Assembly: GCA_001839685.1 (NCBI GenBank)
Contig: MLAK01000871.1
Span: 88,939-152,938, forward strand
Origin: Tritrichomonas foetus
Taxonomy: Eukaryota > Parabasalia > Tritrichomonadida > Tritrichomonadidae
Direction: 5' to 3'
DNA: 64,000 bases
In this document: positions 20,900-30,484 of the stretch, piece after piece
How the letters are laid out: every line of letters begins with the position of its first letter
How positions within the stretch are numbered: the stretch's first letter is position 1
Notes under the pieces: generated by a model
Databases searched by the model: none
The model's input: the letters and a program-made list of their open reading frames with translations, nothing else
What the model was told of the DNA's origin: nothing
Made by a program: the position numbers and the translations under genes

Positions 20900-21220
20900 T
20901 CTAGAGCTAGGGCAGAGATTTATTTTCCTATGAGTTTTGTAAATGTGAAGTGAAAGGTCAAATAAAGGTCAAAAGTGGAAAAAACCTAATGGGTAAATGT
21001 GATGTGAACTTTGCTGGTTCTTTGGGTCACTTCGACATGGAGGAGGTGCGCCACGTGAACACAGCGGAGGGAGCGAAGCGATCCGAAGCTGTGGTCACGT
21101 GGCAGCACCTCTTCCAATGGCCGAATGAGTCGAAGGGGCCCGCAAAGTCACATCACATTTACCCATTTTTAGTGTCAAAAAACAAAACTCATAGGAAAAA
21201 AAATCCTGCCTAGAGCTAGT
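20900..21220. mobile_element. Foldback (MITE-like) element with roughly 150-bp arms
   Basis: The two halves are inverted copies. The outer ends share CTATGAGTTTTGT and TTTTCCTATGAG, left at 20923-20940 and right, inverted, at 21183-21200. Next come GGGTAAATGTGATGTGA, then CACTTCGAC/CCTTCGACTCATTC, then GAGGAGGTGC/GAAGAGGTGCTGCCACGTGA, leading to a short GC-rich centre (about 21060-21095) with GGAGCGAAGCGATCCGAAGC. The outermost arms include CTAGAGCTAG on both sides. There is no coding capacity. It resembles a non-autonomous foldback transposon, with no clear target duplication seen. Confidence 0.7.
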
Positions 21221-23240
21221 TAGTTTGTATACATCTTTTCAAACAGTTTTATCGTGTAGCTTGCACACAAATGATTTGGTCTTTTCAAAAATGGATAAAA
21301 GTGAGAACGTATGAAACCGTTTGCTTAGCTTTTGCAATTTTATATTTTCATTATGGGAGATAAATACTATCAAAGATTTTTCCGCAAAAAATTTTCGGCA
21401 GATTTTTAGAAAATTGCCTTTTCTTACTAATGTTCGTTTGAATGGCGTAAAATATTTTGTATAATACGATACATAAATTTTTCTTAATAAATATGAATTG
21501 ATCATCATCTTGATGTGAAATATGTATTGCCAAAACCCGATCAAAGATCGAATTAGTAGATGAACATGAGTTTTTCTTTCATCTTTGGCACAAATATTCG
21601 TTCATTCTGCAGAAAAAATATTTTTTAATAATTCAATTTGTGAAATGTTAAAAAATGAATGTTTACTTTCATATTATTGATCGAATACAATCTTGCTTAG
21701 TGTCAATGGGCCGAAATAAGATATGAAAATCTTTTGTATCACATTGTTTTCCAATTTGAAATAAAAAAAAAATATTATTCTATTTTTTTCTATTATTCTT
21801 ATTTTAGAATCACTGAATTCTATTATTAAAATACCTTCATTTTTAGTGAGATTTGTTAAATAATAAGAAATTCGAGTTTTCCCAAAATCCACTTTTTGAA
21901 TGATAACCACATTCAATTGAATGTCAAAAAATCTCACTCTTGTACAATAATGAATTTTTTTTCGAGGGGAAACAATTAAAATTTGTTTCTCTTAGAAATC
22001 TACAACATGAATAACTAAGTGGAATTTTGGCAAAAATCATGATTTTATTGCATCCCATATTTTTCGATAAATACGCTAAAATTGACAATAATTTTGTTTT
22101 TTGTTGTTGATAAAAAACCATTTCTACATAAATATCATTATTTCCTATAAGATAATGACCATAATTAGTATTCATGCGGTAATTAATAAAAAGATTATAT
22201 TTTTCATAATAAATCTTCATTCGATTGGAAAAGGAGAATAAGGCAAATTAATAACATACTTCAAAAAGAAACAAAAATTAATTACCAGTGTGTTATTTTT
22301 CATTTTTGCTCCAAAAAAGCGATTTATTTGATGTATTTCAGAATATGAGATAAATCAAATATATTTTGTCTATGAAAGAACTGTTAATTGATCAATAAAA
22401 GTTTTCATAAAATCATTTTTTTTTTATTTTTTGAATATAAATTCTTTCTGAAATATTGAATCTTTGGTAACCAGCTTTCATATTTCTCTCCGAAAAATAA
22501 TTTTTTTAAGATCTATCTTCCTTTTTGAATCTACATATAACCCATAATTCAAGACTTGAATCACTCAAATCTAGTTGAAATCATCATTCACATAATTAAT
22601 TTTTAAAATCAGAGGATACTGTATTCAGCATTTCAGGATTCGTAATGCTTAACAAAAACATTCATATTTGTGAAATTGTGTATGAGAGAAGTAAAAATGC
22701 GATGTGACTTGACTGCACTAAAATTTTGTCACAACGAATTGATTTCAATTTGAATATTATATTGATATATTCCCACAACAATTTTCTGTCGTGATTATTT
22801 ATCGCATTGATGTAACAGATCTGTTTCAAATTGAAATCATCAAAACAGTAGAATTAATGTCACTTTACATGTGTCAGTGATTCTGACTCAGTGTTTCAAA
22901 TTATAGTATTTATATGTATCTGTCCCTTTCATCACCTAGAAATGAAATGAAAGGTATTTTCACAAATTTTTACATATAAATTTCCCAAGTACTTCTTTTA
23001 CAAATGATTTGAATTGATTAATTTATGAATATCTCCAGCTTTACTCTAAAATAGAATATTTCTATAAAAGATTTTGGGAATTTGATTGGTAATGAATCGA
23101 AGAGAAGGTGAGTTTTGTATTGTTTTGTATAAAATATTTTGCTCACTTAATTCATCACAAAATGAAGAGAAGAAAATATTTCATGAGATCATCAAAAAGA
23201 TAAGTTGATTTTAGAATAGTGATTTACAAAAATAATTAAA
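21221..23240. other. Two-kilobase AT-rich gene desert
   Basis: Only short minus-strand frames occur (21674-21937 starting GTG, and 21924-22220). They might be fragments of one decayed gene but match no family I know. The one clear structure is the inverted repeat at 22740-22839. Confidence 0.35.
22740..22839. repeat. Inverted repeat with 15-bp perfect arms
   Basis: TGATTTCAATTTGAA at 22740-22754 and its exact reverse complement at 22825-22839 are separated by 70 bp. Weaker similarity extends outward on both sides. Confidence 0.7.
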
Positions 23241-23519
23241 TTAAGCAAAAGGTTTGGATAATAATTGTTTTTTTCGACAAGACGAAAGCCAAATAAAAAA
23301 TACAGACATAAAAAGAAAAGTAAGTGCAGCTCCAATTCCAGTGTAATATTCAGTCTTTTCTTGTGGGTGACAAGAATTGATGGTTTGATTCAAGTTCCAA
23401 ATCCATCCTGTTTCATGACATTGATTTTCTTTAATAAAGTCATCATCTAAGCATGGTCTGCAAAGCGAAGACTGTTGAATGCTTTCTCGAGAAGCGAGAA
23501 AGAGAATATATATAAACAT
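23241..23519 (-). CDS. Small cysteine-containing single-pass membrane protein
   Basis: 92 residues. A short hydrophobic start (MFIYILFLASRES) looks like a weak signal peptide. A small extracellular-type segment with four cysteines (CRPCL, NQCHE, NSCHP) and an NQT glycosylation site follows. A transmembrane helix (about 61-80, GIGAALTFLFMSVFFIWLS) and a basic tail (CRKKQ) complete the type I topology. No family is recognised. It is divergent from the gene at 23742. The architecture argues it is real despite the small size. Confidence 0.5.
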   Translation of the reverse strand: MFIYILFLASRESIQQSSLCRPCLDDDFIKENQCHETGWIWNLNQTINSCHPQEKTEYYTGIGAALTFLFMSVFFIWLSSCRKKQLLSKPFA

Positions 23520-23741
23520 TTTGAATTGATAAACGGCCGTAAAACCTCAAAATTTTTTCGGAAGAAAAGGTATAGTTTCAGATTCACAAAGTGAGTTCTT
23601 TTCATCATTCAGATTTTTTCCATTGCACAACATGATGTTGATATAATTCTTTAGCAAAAAATACTTAATCTCTTTGTTTTTTTCGAGATATATACAAAAT
23701 CAAAGGAAAACATTCACTTTGAATGGTTTATTTCATTAAAT

Positions 23742-24143
23742 ATGATTTTTGTTGCAATGTTCTTTGTTGGGATTTCTTCTCATAAAAAGAAGTTAAACCA
23801 CAATGTAAGAAAGCAGCATAATAGTATGGACTCAAGCACTTTACCATATTTTACAGTGAAAAGCGGAGAAGAATACGATGATTCTGACACTAAAATGATC
23901 TTTCCATTATCAGAAGCTGAAGAGGAAAGTTTGAAAAAGAAGAGAGTCGAAAAAATGAAGAAAGTTAAAGAAATGATCAAAAATGAAGTGATTTTATTAT
24001 TATTTGGTGAATTGGGAATTAATACAGAAACTGCAAAAAAGGCAAAAGCAATTCATGAAATTGGCGAAAGTTTAGACATTTTGATTGACAATGCAAAGTT
24101 TGAATTAATAAGAAAAAGAAACAAGAAAACAACTGTAAAATGA
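23742..24143 (+). CDS. Hypothetical lysine-rich protein with hydrophobic N-terminus, 133 aa
   Basis: A short hydrophobic N-terminus (MIFVAMFFVGISS) precedes a basic and then acidic linker, a highly charged helix (EEESLKKKRVEKMKKVKEMI, about 60-79) and a second helical part ending in a basic tail. The N-terminus could be a signal sequence or anchor, or the true start could be the later Met29. No family is recognised. Composition fits a real protein in this genome. Confidence 0.45.
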   Translation: MIFVAMFFVGISSHKKKLNHNVRKQHNSMDSSTLPYFTVKSGEEYDDSDTKMIFPLSEAEEESLKKKRVEKMKKVKEMIKNEVILLLFGELGINTETAKKAKAIHEIGESLDILIDNAKFELIRKRNKKTTVK

Positions 24144-24873
24144 AATTCATCTTTCAAAATCACTGTTAAATAGTTTGAATAAAGTTGCTCATGTTGGACT
24201 TCTAACGAACGATTTTTTACAATATTCTAACATTATATATGATGCATGACATCACAGTATGAGCCACTCTCTCATATAGATAAATTTGGTGAATCATCCA
24301 CATGATACGCGCGCAAAGATAAAGGAAGAAATATAATGAAAAAAATATCCGCAAGAAAAATCTTCGAGTGAATGCTGATTCTTTTTTGATTGGCATTTTA
24401 TCATTGTAACAAATTCCATTTTCTCGCGCTTTTTATATTCAAAATGGTTTTTAAAATAGTTCATGTGACAGATTTTGTCTAAAATCAAGTATATAGAAAG
24501 TTGTAGAGTGTCCCCTACTTTGTATCATTATAAAAAAATGTCATTTTATGCACAATTTCATCTTTTGCTAATAAAGAAAAGCGTCAATAAAAGAATGATA
24601 TTTTTAAACACAAAACATTATCACTTTGTTGAAACATAATTGTCTTTTCCATTCTCATCTTTTGGAAATAATGTTAAGTGTCAATAAAAGAATAGTATTT
24701 TTTCATTATCAATTTTTTTTCTATATGAATCATAATTTCGTTCATTCATGAATTTCATAAAAAAAATATCTATATATTTTATAAAATTCGATAAAAGCAC
24801 AAATTTACTTCACAAATTATAATCCTACTTAAAGATTTTTTGAGAAAATTATATATTTTTTCAAATTCGATAA
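24144..24873. other. AT-rich spacer
   Basis: No gene supported. AATAAAGAAAAG and GTCAATAAAAGAAT words recur at 24571-24600 and 24679-24700, a weak direct repeat. Confidence 0.35.
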
Positions 24874-25113
24874 TTACTGAGGGTCAAGGTCTTGGATGTA
24901 TCTGTTTAATTCGTCTTCATCGAGCGGAACTTCGTCAACATCGTCGCCTGCCAAAACCTCCTGGATTGTTGGATCGCGCAATAATTCAGCGTCTTCATCT
25001 GCAATCGCTTGTAATTTTGATCTATCGGCGCCAATCGTGGCTTCCAAACTTTCGTTCAATGGCTCGTATTTCATCCTTTTTGTGCACATGCAGTAGCTGC
25101 ATAAATTCCCCAT
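24874..25113 (-). CDS. Small acidic protein with predicted myristoyl/palmitoyl anchor
   Basis: 79 residues beginning MGNLCSYCMCTKR. Gly2 followed by nearby cysteines is the classic dual acylation signal (N-myristoylation plus palmitoylation), which would hold the protein on the cytosolic face of the plasma or flagellar membrane. The rest is acidic and helical (DEDAELLRDPTIQEVL, PLDEDELNRYIQDLD). The open frame extends upstream to 25155 only with a TTG start; the ATG at 25113 exposes the acylation signal, which supports it. No family is recognised; it may act as a membrane-anchored scaffold (inference). Confidence 0.65.
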   Translation of the reverse strand: MGNLCSYCMCTKRMKYEPLNESLEATIGADRSKLQAIADEDAELLRDPTIQEVLAGDDVDEVPLDEDELNRYIQDLDPQ

Positions 25114-25183
25114 TTTGGTGAATGACTTTTTCTGAAATATCACTACATTTTTCAATAGTTTATATTTTCAAACGGTTTATCTG

Positions 25184-25250
25184 ACCATATAACCAAAATG
25201 AATAGTGTTTCGGATGAAAACTTGTTATAAAAAGGTGATTGTTATATGGT
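25184..25250. promoter_or_regulatory. Inverted ACCATATAAC pair upstream of the acylated-protein gene
   Basis: ACCATATAAC at 25184-25193 and its perfect complement GTTATATGGT at 25241-25250 are 47 bp apart, about 70-140 bp upstream of the ATG at 25113. The same CCATATAA core forms inverted pairs in the promoter at 30230-30367. A regulatory role is inference. Confidence 0.4.
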
Positions 25251-25552
25251 TTTCTTTTCTTATCGATGGAAGTTGTTTATTGTTGTTGAATTAATTATTT
25301 ATTCACTATTCAATGAATAAAGTTAAATTTTTGTGTTTTAATTTTGATGCTTCCATTTTGCCGTTTAAAGGATTAAGTTATGTTTTCTATTTCCAAAATT
25401 AAGGTTTTACAGATGAAACAATCGCAATAGAAAATGAAAAGCAAATTTACCTGAAAAGAAGAATTAATAATTGAGATAACAATATATATTTTATTTTTAC
25501 GAAATTCAATCTAAAGGGAAAAAATATAATTTTTGACATAATAAAAATTGAT

Positions 25553-27889
25553 CTATCCAAAAATTGGATTTATTTCTCCGGTTTCCGTAATTGGTTGTGT
25601 TCCATACAAATAAGAAATCTGGACTTTCATCATTAAAGGCGTATTTGTCTGTGTCATTACCATCAATTGTTGGAAAATAGGCGCGCCACCAATTGGCTCT
25701 AAATTTTTATCTGATGGAGGCTGAGACTTCAAAAACCAGCCGACTGGAACACCAAATTTAATTTGGAAATTTTGTAAAGCAACTGTTCCCAAATTAAAAA
25801 CTGATGCTCTTAATGCAATTTGTTTTGGATTTGCTGGATTCTTTCGAATTTCAAAATAAATCACATAATCAGGCTTCCTTAAACCTTCAATCGCACCTTG
25901 TGGTGGCTTAATTGCAGGTTTAGCAGCTTGATTTGGTGCATTTGATGAAGATACATTCAAACTAAGGAGATCATTTAATGAAGATCCTTTAGTCTGACTT
26001 TCCAACAAATTATTTGAAACTGCATTTGAACCAGAACTGACATTAATGTTTGATTTGCTGTTTATATTGTTTGTAGTTGTTGGCATTCCAATATCTATTA
26101 AAAGATCTTCTTCATCGTTTTTATTTTCAGCATCGTCTACAACGAGCTTTGCACTTTCATTTGTATTTGTGACAAGTGGAGCTAAAACGTCACTTATAAT
26201 ATCAGTTTCATCCATTAAAAGTGACATCTCACCTGCACGTTGTTGAACATCCAAATCATTGTCCTTTTTGAGTTCTTCCATGAAAGCTTTTACTTCTTTG
26301 GTTTTTCCAAGTCTTACAGCAAGTTTTGATAATGTTGTTATTATATATCCTTTAGTTTGGCTTGTTGTTTGTGGCATACTGACAATTTTCTTTAATAAAT
26401 CAAATGATCCATCTTCATCAACAGTCAAATATTCACCAATTACGAAACTTGCAACTTGAATCAAAGCTTGATTTTCTGTTTCTTCGATTAAAGAACCTGC
26501 AAGTAAAGCAACTGCATGTGCTTGAAGATCAGGATTATTAGAAATCATTTTACAAAATGATGTAATTATATCAGAACCAACATAAGCACCATTTTCGATG
26601 AGAATTCGATGAACTGTGTTAAAATTCCATTGTTTTGTTGGTGCAAAACGTTGAATTGCTGTGAAGATTTTTGCGACAAGTTCAACACGAAATTCAGAAT
26701 CTGCAAGTTTAACATAATCTAAAACTTCTGGAATTAAGCTTTCAACATTATCTTCATTCACTAAAGCAGAAACAACATCCAAAGCTCTTCGTCGAATAGA
26801 TCCATCTCTATGATTTAGACACCTCACAACTTGTGTTTTATATCTTTGTAAAGCAATAGAATCACCAGTTGTGCGTCCGACAATTTCATTACCTTGGTAA
26901 AGAATTCTAGAGAATACAGAAAGTGCAGAATATAAAATATTTGACTCTTTGAATTGAAAAAGTCTACCAACTTGTGAAAATGCAAGACCACGAAGATTAG
27001 AATTATTTGCAACAGCAACGATAGTCTCAACTGCTTGGAAAAGAAGGGAACGACCAGTATTTCTTCTAATTTCTGAACCAGTCGCTATTGATTCTAATAC
27101 TTCATCAAGTTCATTACTTGGTTTTTTCAATTTTCCCAAAATTTTCATGAGCTTGATTTGAAGGAACGGATCATTGAAAATTGTAAAAGTGAACTCACGT
27201 GATGGTCTTGATTGATTCAATTGTTTGAGAATCTTTGTAAATGCTGAGGAATATCTCTGAAATGAATTAATCAAAGATGGCTCCTTTGCAATAATGTGGG
27301 ACATTAAATTAATTGCGGCAATTACAACACCATGCGAACCATTTTTAAGTAACTTTTGAACAGACTGCTTGAAATTTTCAGCCAATTCTGGAACACGCTG
27401 AACAATTCGAACTGCGGCCATGGCTGCCCTTTTCATGACCATTGCGTTATTTGATTCAATTAGTTTCTGGACATGGGTTGAAACAGAGCGGCAGGTCTCG
27501 GCCGATCCGATATTGGATAATAATGCAAGGGCTAAGCATTGAGTTCTGTAGTCGTGGCTTTCTAAGTCTTTCAAAATCGTATGCGTGATGAGAACTGTAA
27601 TTTCTGAGGATTCGTCGAGAATTACTGAAGCTGCTGTATATCCAATTCGTTTGTAGGAATATAATTCGTGCGACATCAAAGTAAGTACTTCCATTTGACC
27701 ATATGCAACATTTTCACCAATTGTGTTTAAGAAAACGAGCTTGGCAACAATCCTGGGTCGTAAAGCTGGATCGCATTCACGAATATAAGAGCGCATATCG
27801 GCCTGTTCGGATGTAATGATGAATCTTTCATGTTCGATACTATCGGCAAGTCTGATGGCAGCAATGAAATCGCTGAGTGTTTGAGTCAT
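25553..27889 (-). CDS. AP-1 complex large subunit gamma (gamma-adaptin)
   Basis: 778 residues. Gamma-adaptin is one of two large subunits of AP-1, which recruits clathrin and sorts cargo between the trans-Golgi network and endosomes. The N-terminal adaptin trunk of HEAT-like helices (about 5-560) carries family words: KRIGYTAASVILDE, HGVVIAAINL, NDPFLQIKLMKILGKL, HRDGSIRRRALDVV, FAPTKQWNFNTVHRIL and QRAGEMSLL. A Ser/Asn-rich hinge (about 575-660) contains acidic LLIDIG and LNDLLSLN motifs that look like clathrin-box or ear-binding sites. A C-terminal ear-type beta domain (about 665-778) ends the protein. Gamma fits better than alpha or delta because of the ear size; AP-4 epsilon is the alternative. 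Confidence 0.88.
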   Translation of the reverse strand: MTQTLSDFIAAIRLADSIEHERFIITSEQADMRSYIRECDPALRPRIVAKLVFLNTIGENVAYGQMEVLTLMSHELYSYKRIGYTAASVILDESSEITVLITHTILKDLESHDYRTQCLALALLSNIGSAETCRSVSTHVQKLIESNNAMVMKRAAMAAVRIVQRVPELAENFKQSVQKLLKNGSHGVVIAAINLMSHIIAKEPSLINSFQRYSSAFTKILKQLNQSRPSREFTFTIFNDPFLQIKLMKILGKLKKPSNELDEVLESIATGSEIRRNTGRSLLFQAVETIVAVANNSNLRGLAFSQVGRLFQFKESNILYSALSVFSRILYQGNEIVGRTTGDSIALQRYKTQVVRCLNHRDGSIRRRALDVVSALVNEDNVESLIPEVLDYVKLADSEFRVELVAKIFTAIQRFAPTKQWNFNTVHRILIENGAYVGSDIITSFCKMISNNPDLQAHAVALLAGSLIEETENQALIQVASFVIGEYLTVDEDGSFDLLKKIVSMPQTTSQTKGYIITTLSKLAVRLGKTKEVKAFMEELKKDNDLDVQQRAGEMSLLMDETDIISDVLAPLVTNTNESAKLVVDDAENKNDEEDLLIDIGMPTTTNNINSKSNINVSSGSNAVSNNLLESQTKGSSLNDLLSLNVSSSNAPNQAAKPAIKPPQGAIEGLRKPDYVIYFEIRKNPANPKQIALRASVFNLGTVALQNFQIKFGVPVGWFLKSQPPSDKNLEPIGGAPIFQQLMVMTQTNTPLMMKVQISYLYGTQPITETGEINPIFG

Positions 27890-28399
27890 TGCGCCGATTT
27901 AGGAAAAAAATATTGATGTTTTCAATTTTTTGTGAGGAGTCTTCAATTCTTTCAATGCGAAAAGGTGAAAATCTATCCCAATGGTGAAAAAAAAAGTAGG
28001 TTGGTGAAATTCGGAATACGTTTATAAACACATCGATCTCTCAACAAAACACTTACTTATTTTTTTTCCCAATAATATATCATTTGGCCTTGCAACAATA
28101 CTAGTTTCCTAAAGAATGAATAATTAGTCTTTCTAATGATTCCAAGCCATGAAAAATTTCATTCACGATTGTTAATTTATCTCTATTTATTATAAACCGA
28201 ATATTATGTTATAAATCATCTCAATAGAATATCTTGTACTTCTGTGAGTTTCGACTTACATTAATATACTTTGTAAATCATGAAGATATGAAATAAATGC
28301 CATTTTACACCATCACAAATATTTGTAGAAAATAAAAAAATCAACGTTTATTAATTTTGATTTTTCAAAAATTTTCAAACAGAAAAATTAAAAAATAAT
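27890..28399. other. Divergent promoter region of AP-1 gamma and B9D1
   Basis: AT-rich 5' flanks of two divergent genes. I see no gene or strong motif. Confidence 0.35.
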
Positions 28400-28951
28400 A
28401 TGGCGGATCTGCCATTAACTATCACACTCACAGGCCAGATAAACGAATGCACGACAACCATCGCCAACAACATTTACTGCAAATACATATTTTCGTATGG
28501 AAGGGATTGGTCAATCGGACAAGGTCCTGTTGAAGGCGTTACACAGACAGCGAAAAGAGGTGCAGACAACGTGTGTGTCTTCAACTTCCCTTTGAGCCTT
28601 TCATTCAAAAGTAGCAAGCCTTTCGGATGGCCTCAATTAATCGTCGCGATTTATGGACATAATGCTTTCGGAAATGACATGATTGTTGGGTATGGAGCGA
28701 TCCATGTACCGACGTTCGCAGGACGCCACGAACTCGACATTCCTCTCTTTACGCCGGCATCAGCATCAATCATGCAGACCATTATTGGATTTTTCAGCGG
28801 AGTAACACCAGAATATATCGATTTGAAATTCATTGCTGGTGGAGCTGACAGGGAAGTAACAAAAACAAAATCACAAGGAAAAGTAACAGTAACATTCAAT
28901 GTAACGATTAGCGATGTTTCAAAGATTGGCTTGATTCTTAAGAAAGAATAA
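28400..28951 (+). CDS. B9D1: B9 domain-containing protein 1 (ciliary transition zone)
   Basis: 183 residues, almost all one B9 domain (a C2-like beta sandwich). B9D1 belongs to the MKS module of the transition zone, the gate at the base of cilia and flagella. Matching words are IYCKYIFSYGRDW (about 25-37), FNFPLSLSFKSSKPFGWPQL (54-73), GNDMIVGYGAIHVP (83-96), GRHELDIPLF (100-109) and the C-terminal EYIDLKF...REVTKTKSQGKVTVTFNV. The GWPQ, YGAIHVP and REVT motifs are shared closely with the animal protein, so B9D1 is favoured over B9D2 or MKS1. Confidence 0.93.
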   Translation: MADLPLTITLTGQINECTTTIANNIYCKYIFSYGRDWSIGQGPVEGVTQTAKRGADNVCVFNFPLSLSFKSSKPFGWPQLIVAIYGHNAFGNDMIVGYGAIHVPTFAGRHELDIPLFTPASASIMQTIIGFFSGVTPEYIDLKFIAGGADREVTKTKSQGKVTVTFNVTISDVSKIGLILKKE

Positions 28952-29817
28952 TTTTTTTATTATAAATGCTATGTGTTAGCAACCAATTTATCCCTCTGCC
29001 TTTTCTAATTTTTATTTTTCTTATTTTTTTGTGAATCCTTTGTGGAAAATGAAAATCGTGTAAATATAAAATAGAAAGCTGAAAGCTTATCATTGCTGAA
29101 TATGAAGATTTATATATTACTAATGTGAAAGCGCAATTGAAAGCTCATTTAGTATTGATTTTATCGATATAGTCTTATTTCTTATTTCTACAATTTATCA
29201 GTAAATACCAACAACTTTTCCTGCATACATTTAAGTTTGTTGCGCGCAACTGCAGTAGAAGAGAGAATATTTCTATATTTTAGATCGAGTTTTAATGACT
29301 TAAAATGGCCATTAATCAACATTGATAATGGTTTTACATCAATTTTTGTGAATTAACAGTGAAACATTCATATAAATGAGAGAAATTGATATTCCAATTA
29401 AGAAAATTGATGAAATGTCATGAAAGACATGATAATTCACGAGCTATGAATTCCTTTTTTATGAGCGAGAAAACAAATTATTATCTCAGAGTTCTGTGGG
29501 TGAATAAGCCTTATTTTATCCTTCCTTATTACTGTGAAAACTAATTGCCACCTGCTCGCCTTATAACTTGATATACATTTTCTGATGATTCATTCCAAAG
29601 AATTCCTTTTACATGAAAGACCCCCTTTTCAAAAGAGTATTTCTTAATATTTATCATTCAACTGATAGAAAATAAGTCTAATTGATTTAAACGTGAAATT
29701 GTGATTATAAGAAGCACAAATAATAAATAGAGAGAAGAAAAAAACTACCTGGAAAAACAAGATTATCTGAAATTATTACAAAAATAGAACTTTAATATTA
29801 ATAAATAAAAATATTAA
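28952..29817. other. AT-rich spacer between convergent genes
   Basis: 3' flanks of B9D1 and the roadblock gene. No gene, RNA or repeat could be supported. Confidence 0.35.
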
Positions 29818-30117
29818 TTAAGCTTCAATAACAATAACAGATTGAACAACAAGAAGAAGATAATCATCATCTGGACTGACCATAATTTCAATTTTATCTG
29901 TTCTGATACGCAAAAACGTTAAGTCATCTGATGGATCCAAATCTCGGACCAAGCATTTTGCTCTTTCGATTAAAGGTGGAAGTTTATCTGCATATTGTTC
30001 TGGATCGCCTTGTTTAAATGATCTATGGATAATACGATTGCTTGCGTCAAGCACAAGAATGCCGAGGACACTTTTATTGGTATAAATTCTCTGGATAGTT
30101 GCGTCCAATTCAGCCAT
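29818..30117 (-). CDS. DYNLRB: Dynein light chain roadblock/LC7 type
   Basis: 99 residues, the usual length of the roadblock/LC7 family. It is a small alpha-beta subunit that dimerises on dynein intermediate chains, in cytoplasmic, intraflagellar-transport or axonemal dyneins. Recognisable parts are an N-terminal helix (MAELDATIQRIYTNKSVLGI), LVLDASNRIIHRSF, the LIERAKCLVRDLDPSDDLTF helix and loop, LRIRTDKIEIMVSPDDDYLL and the final VVQSVIV strand. It diverges from the gene at 30485 across a promoter with duplicated hairpins. Confidence 0.93.
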   Translation of the reverse strand: MAELDATIQRIYTNKSVLGILVLDASNRIIHRSFKQGDPEQYADKLPPLIERAKCLVRDLDPSDDLTFLRIRTDKIEIMVSPDDDYLLLVVQSVIVIEA

Positions 30118-30218
30118 TTCGAAAATAATCGATCGTCAAGTTAATTAACGGGCATGTCACTTTTACGAAGCCGTTTATAAATTCATTAATGACATCATTC
30201 TCAGTTTTTGTCTTTCAG

Positions 30219-30400
30219 CTTTTTCCTCATTTATATGGTCTTTTTTTCAGAATTCCAGGCCATATAAACATGTAAAAAGTTGACGTATGAAACTTATATC
30301 AGTTTCTTAACATAAAACTTTTTCCGGATTTATATGGACTTTTCTTCAGAATTAATGACCATATAAATACAGGAAAAGTTGATTTTAAGAATCAACTTTT
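30219..30400. promoter_or_regulatory. Duplicated CCATATAA hairpin element in a divergent promoter
   Basis: Two direct copies of a roughly 65-bp block (30219-30283 and 30319-30384) each hold TTTATATGG and its exact complement CCATATAAA, 21 bp apart in both copies (30230-30238/30260-30268 and 30329-30337/30359-30367). The second copy ends in a separate perfect inverted repeat, AAAAGTTGATT/AATCAACTTTT (30374-30384/30390-30400). It sits between the starts of the roadblock gene and the gene at 30485. Its role as a promoter element is inference. Confidence 0.55.
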
Positions 30401-30484
30401 TGATTATTCATTCAATTGGTAATTGGTTGACCGTTTAATAAATACGTTACCAAATTTTGAACTTAAAAATAAAACTCCAAAAAA

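Noticed and set aside
20950..21213. An 87-codon frame across the foldback element
   Set aside because: Explained by the GC-rich inverted repeat, which lacks stops; no protein-like pattern.
21674..22220. Two adjoining minus-strand frames that might be a broken gene
   Set aside because: Neither matches a family I know, the second starts with GTG, and AT-rich composition could produce them by chance.
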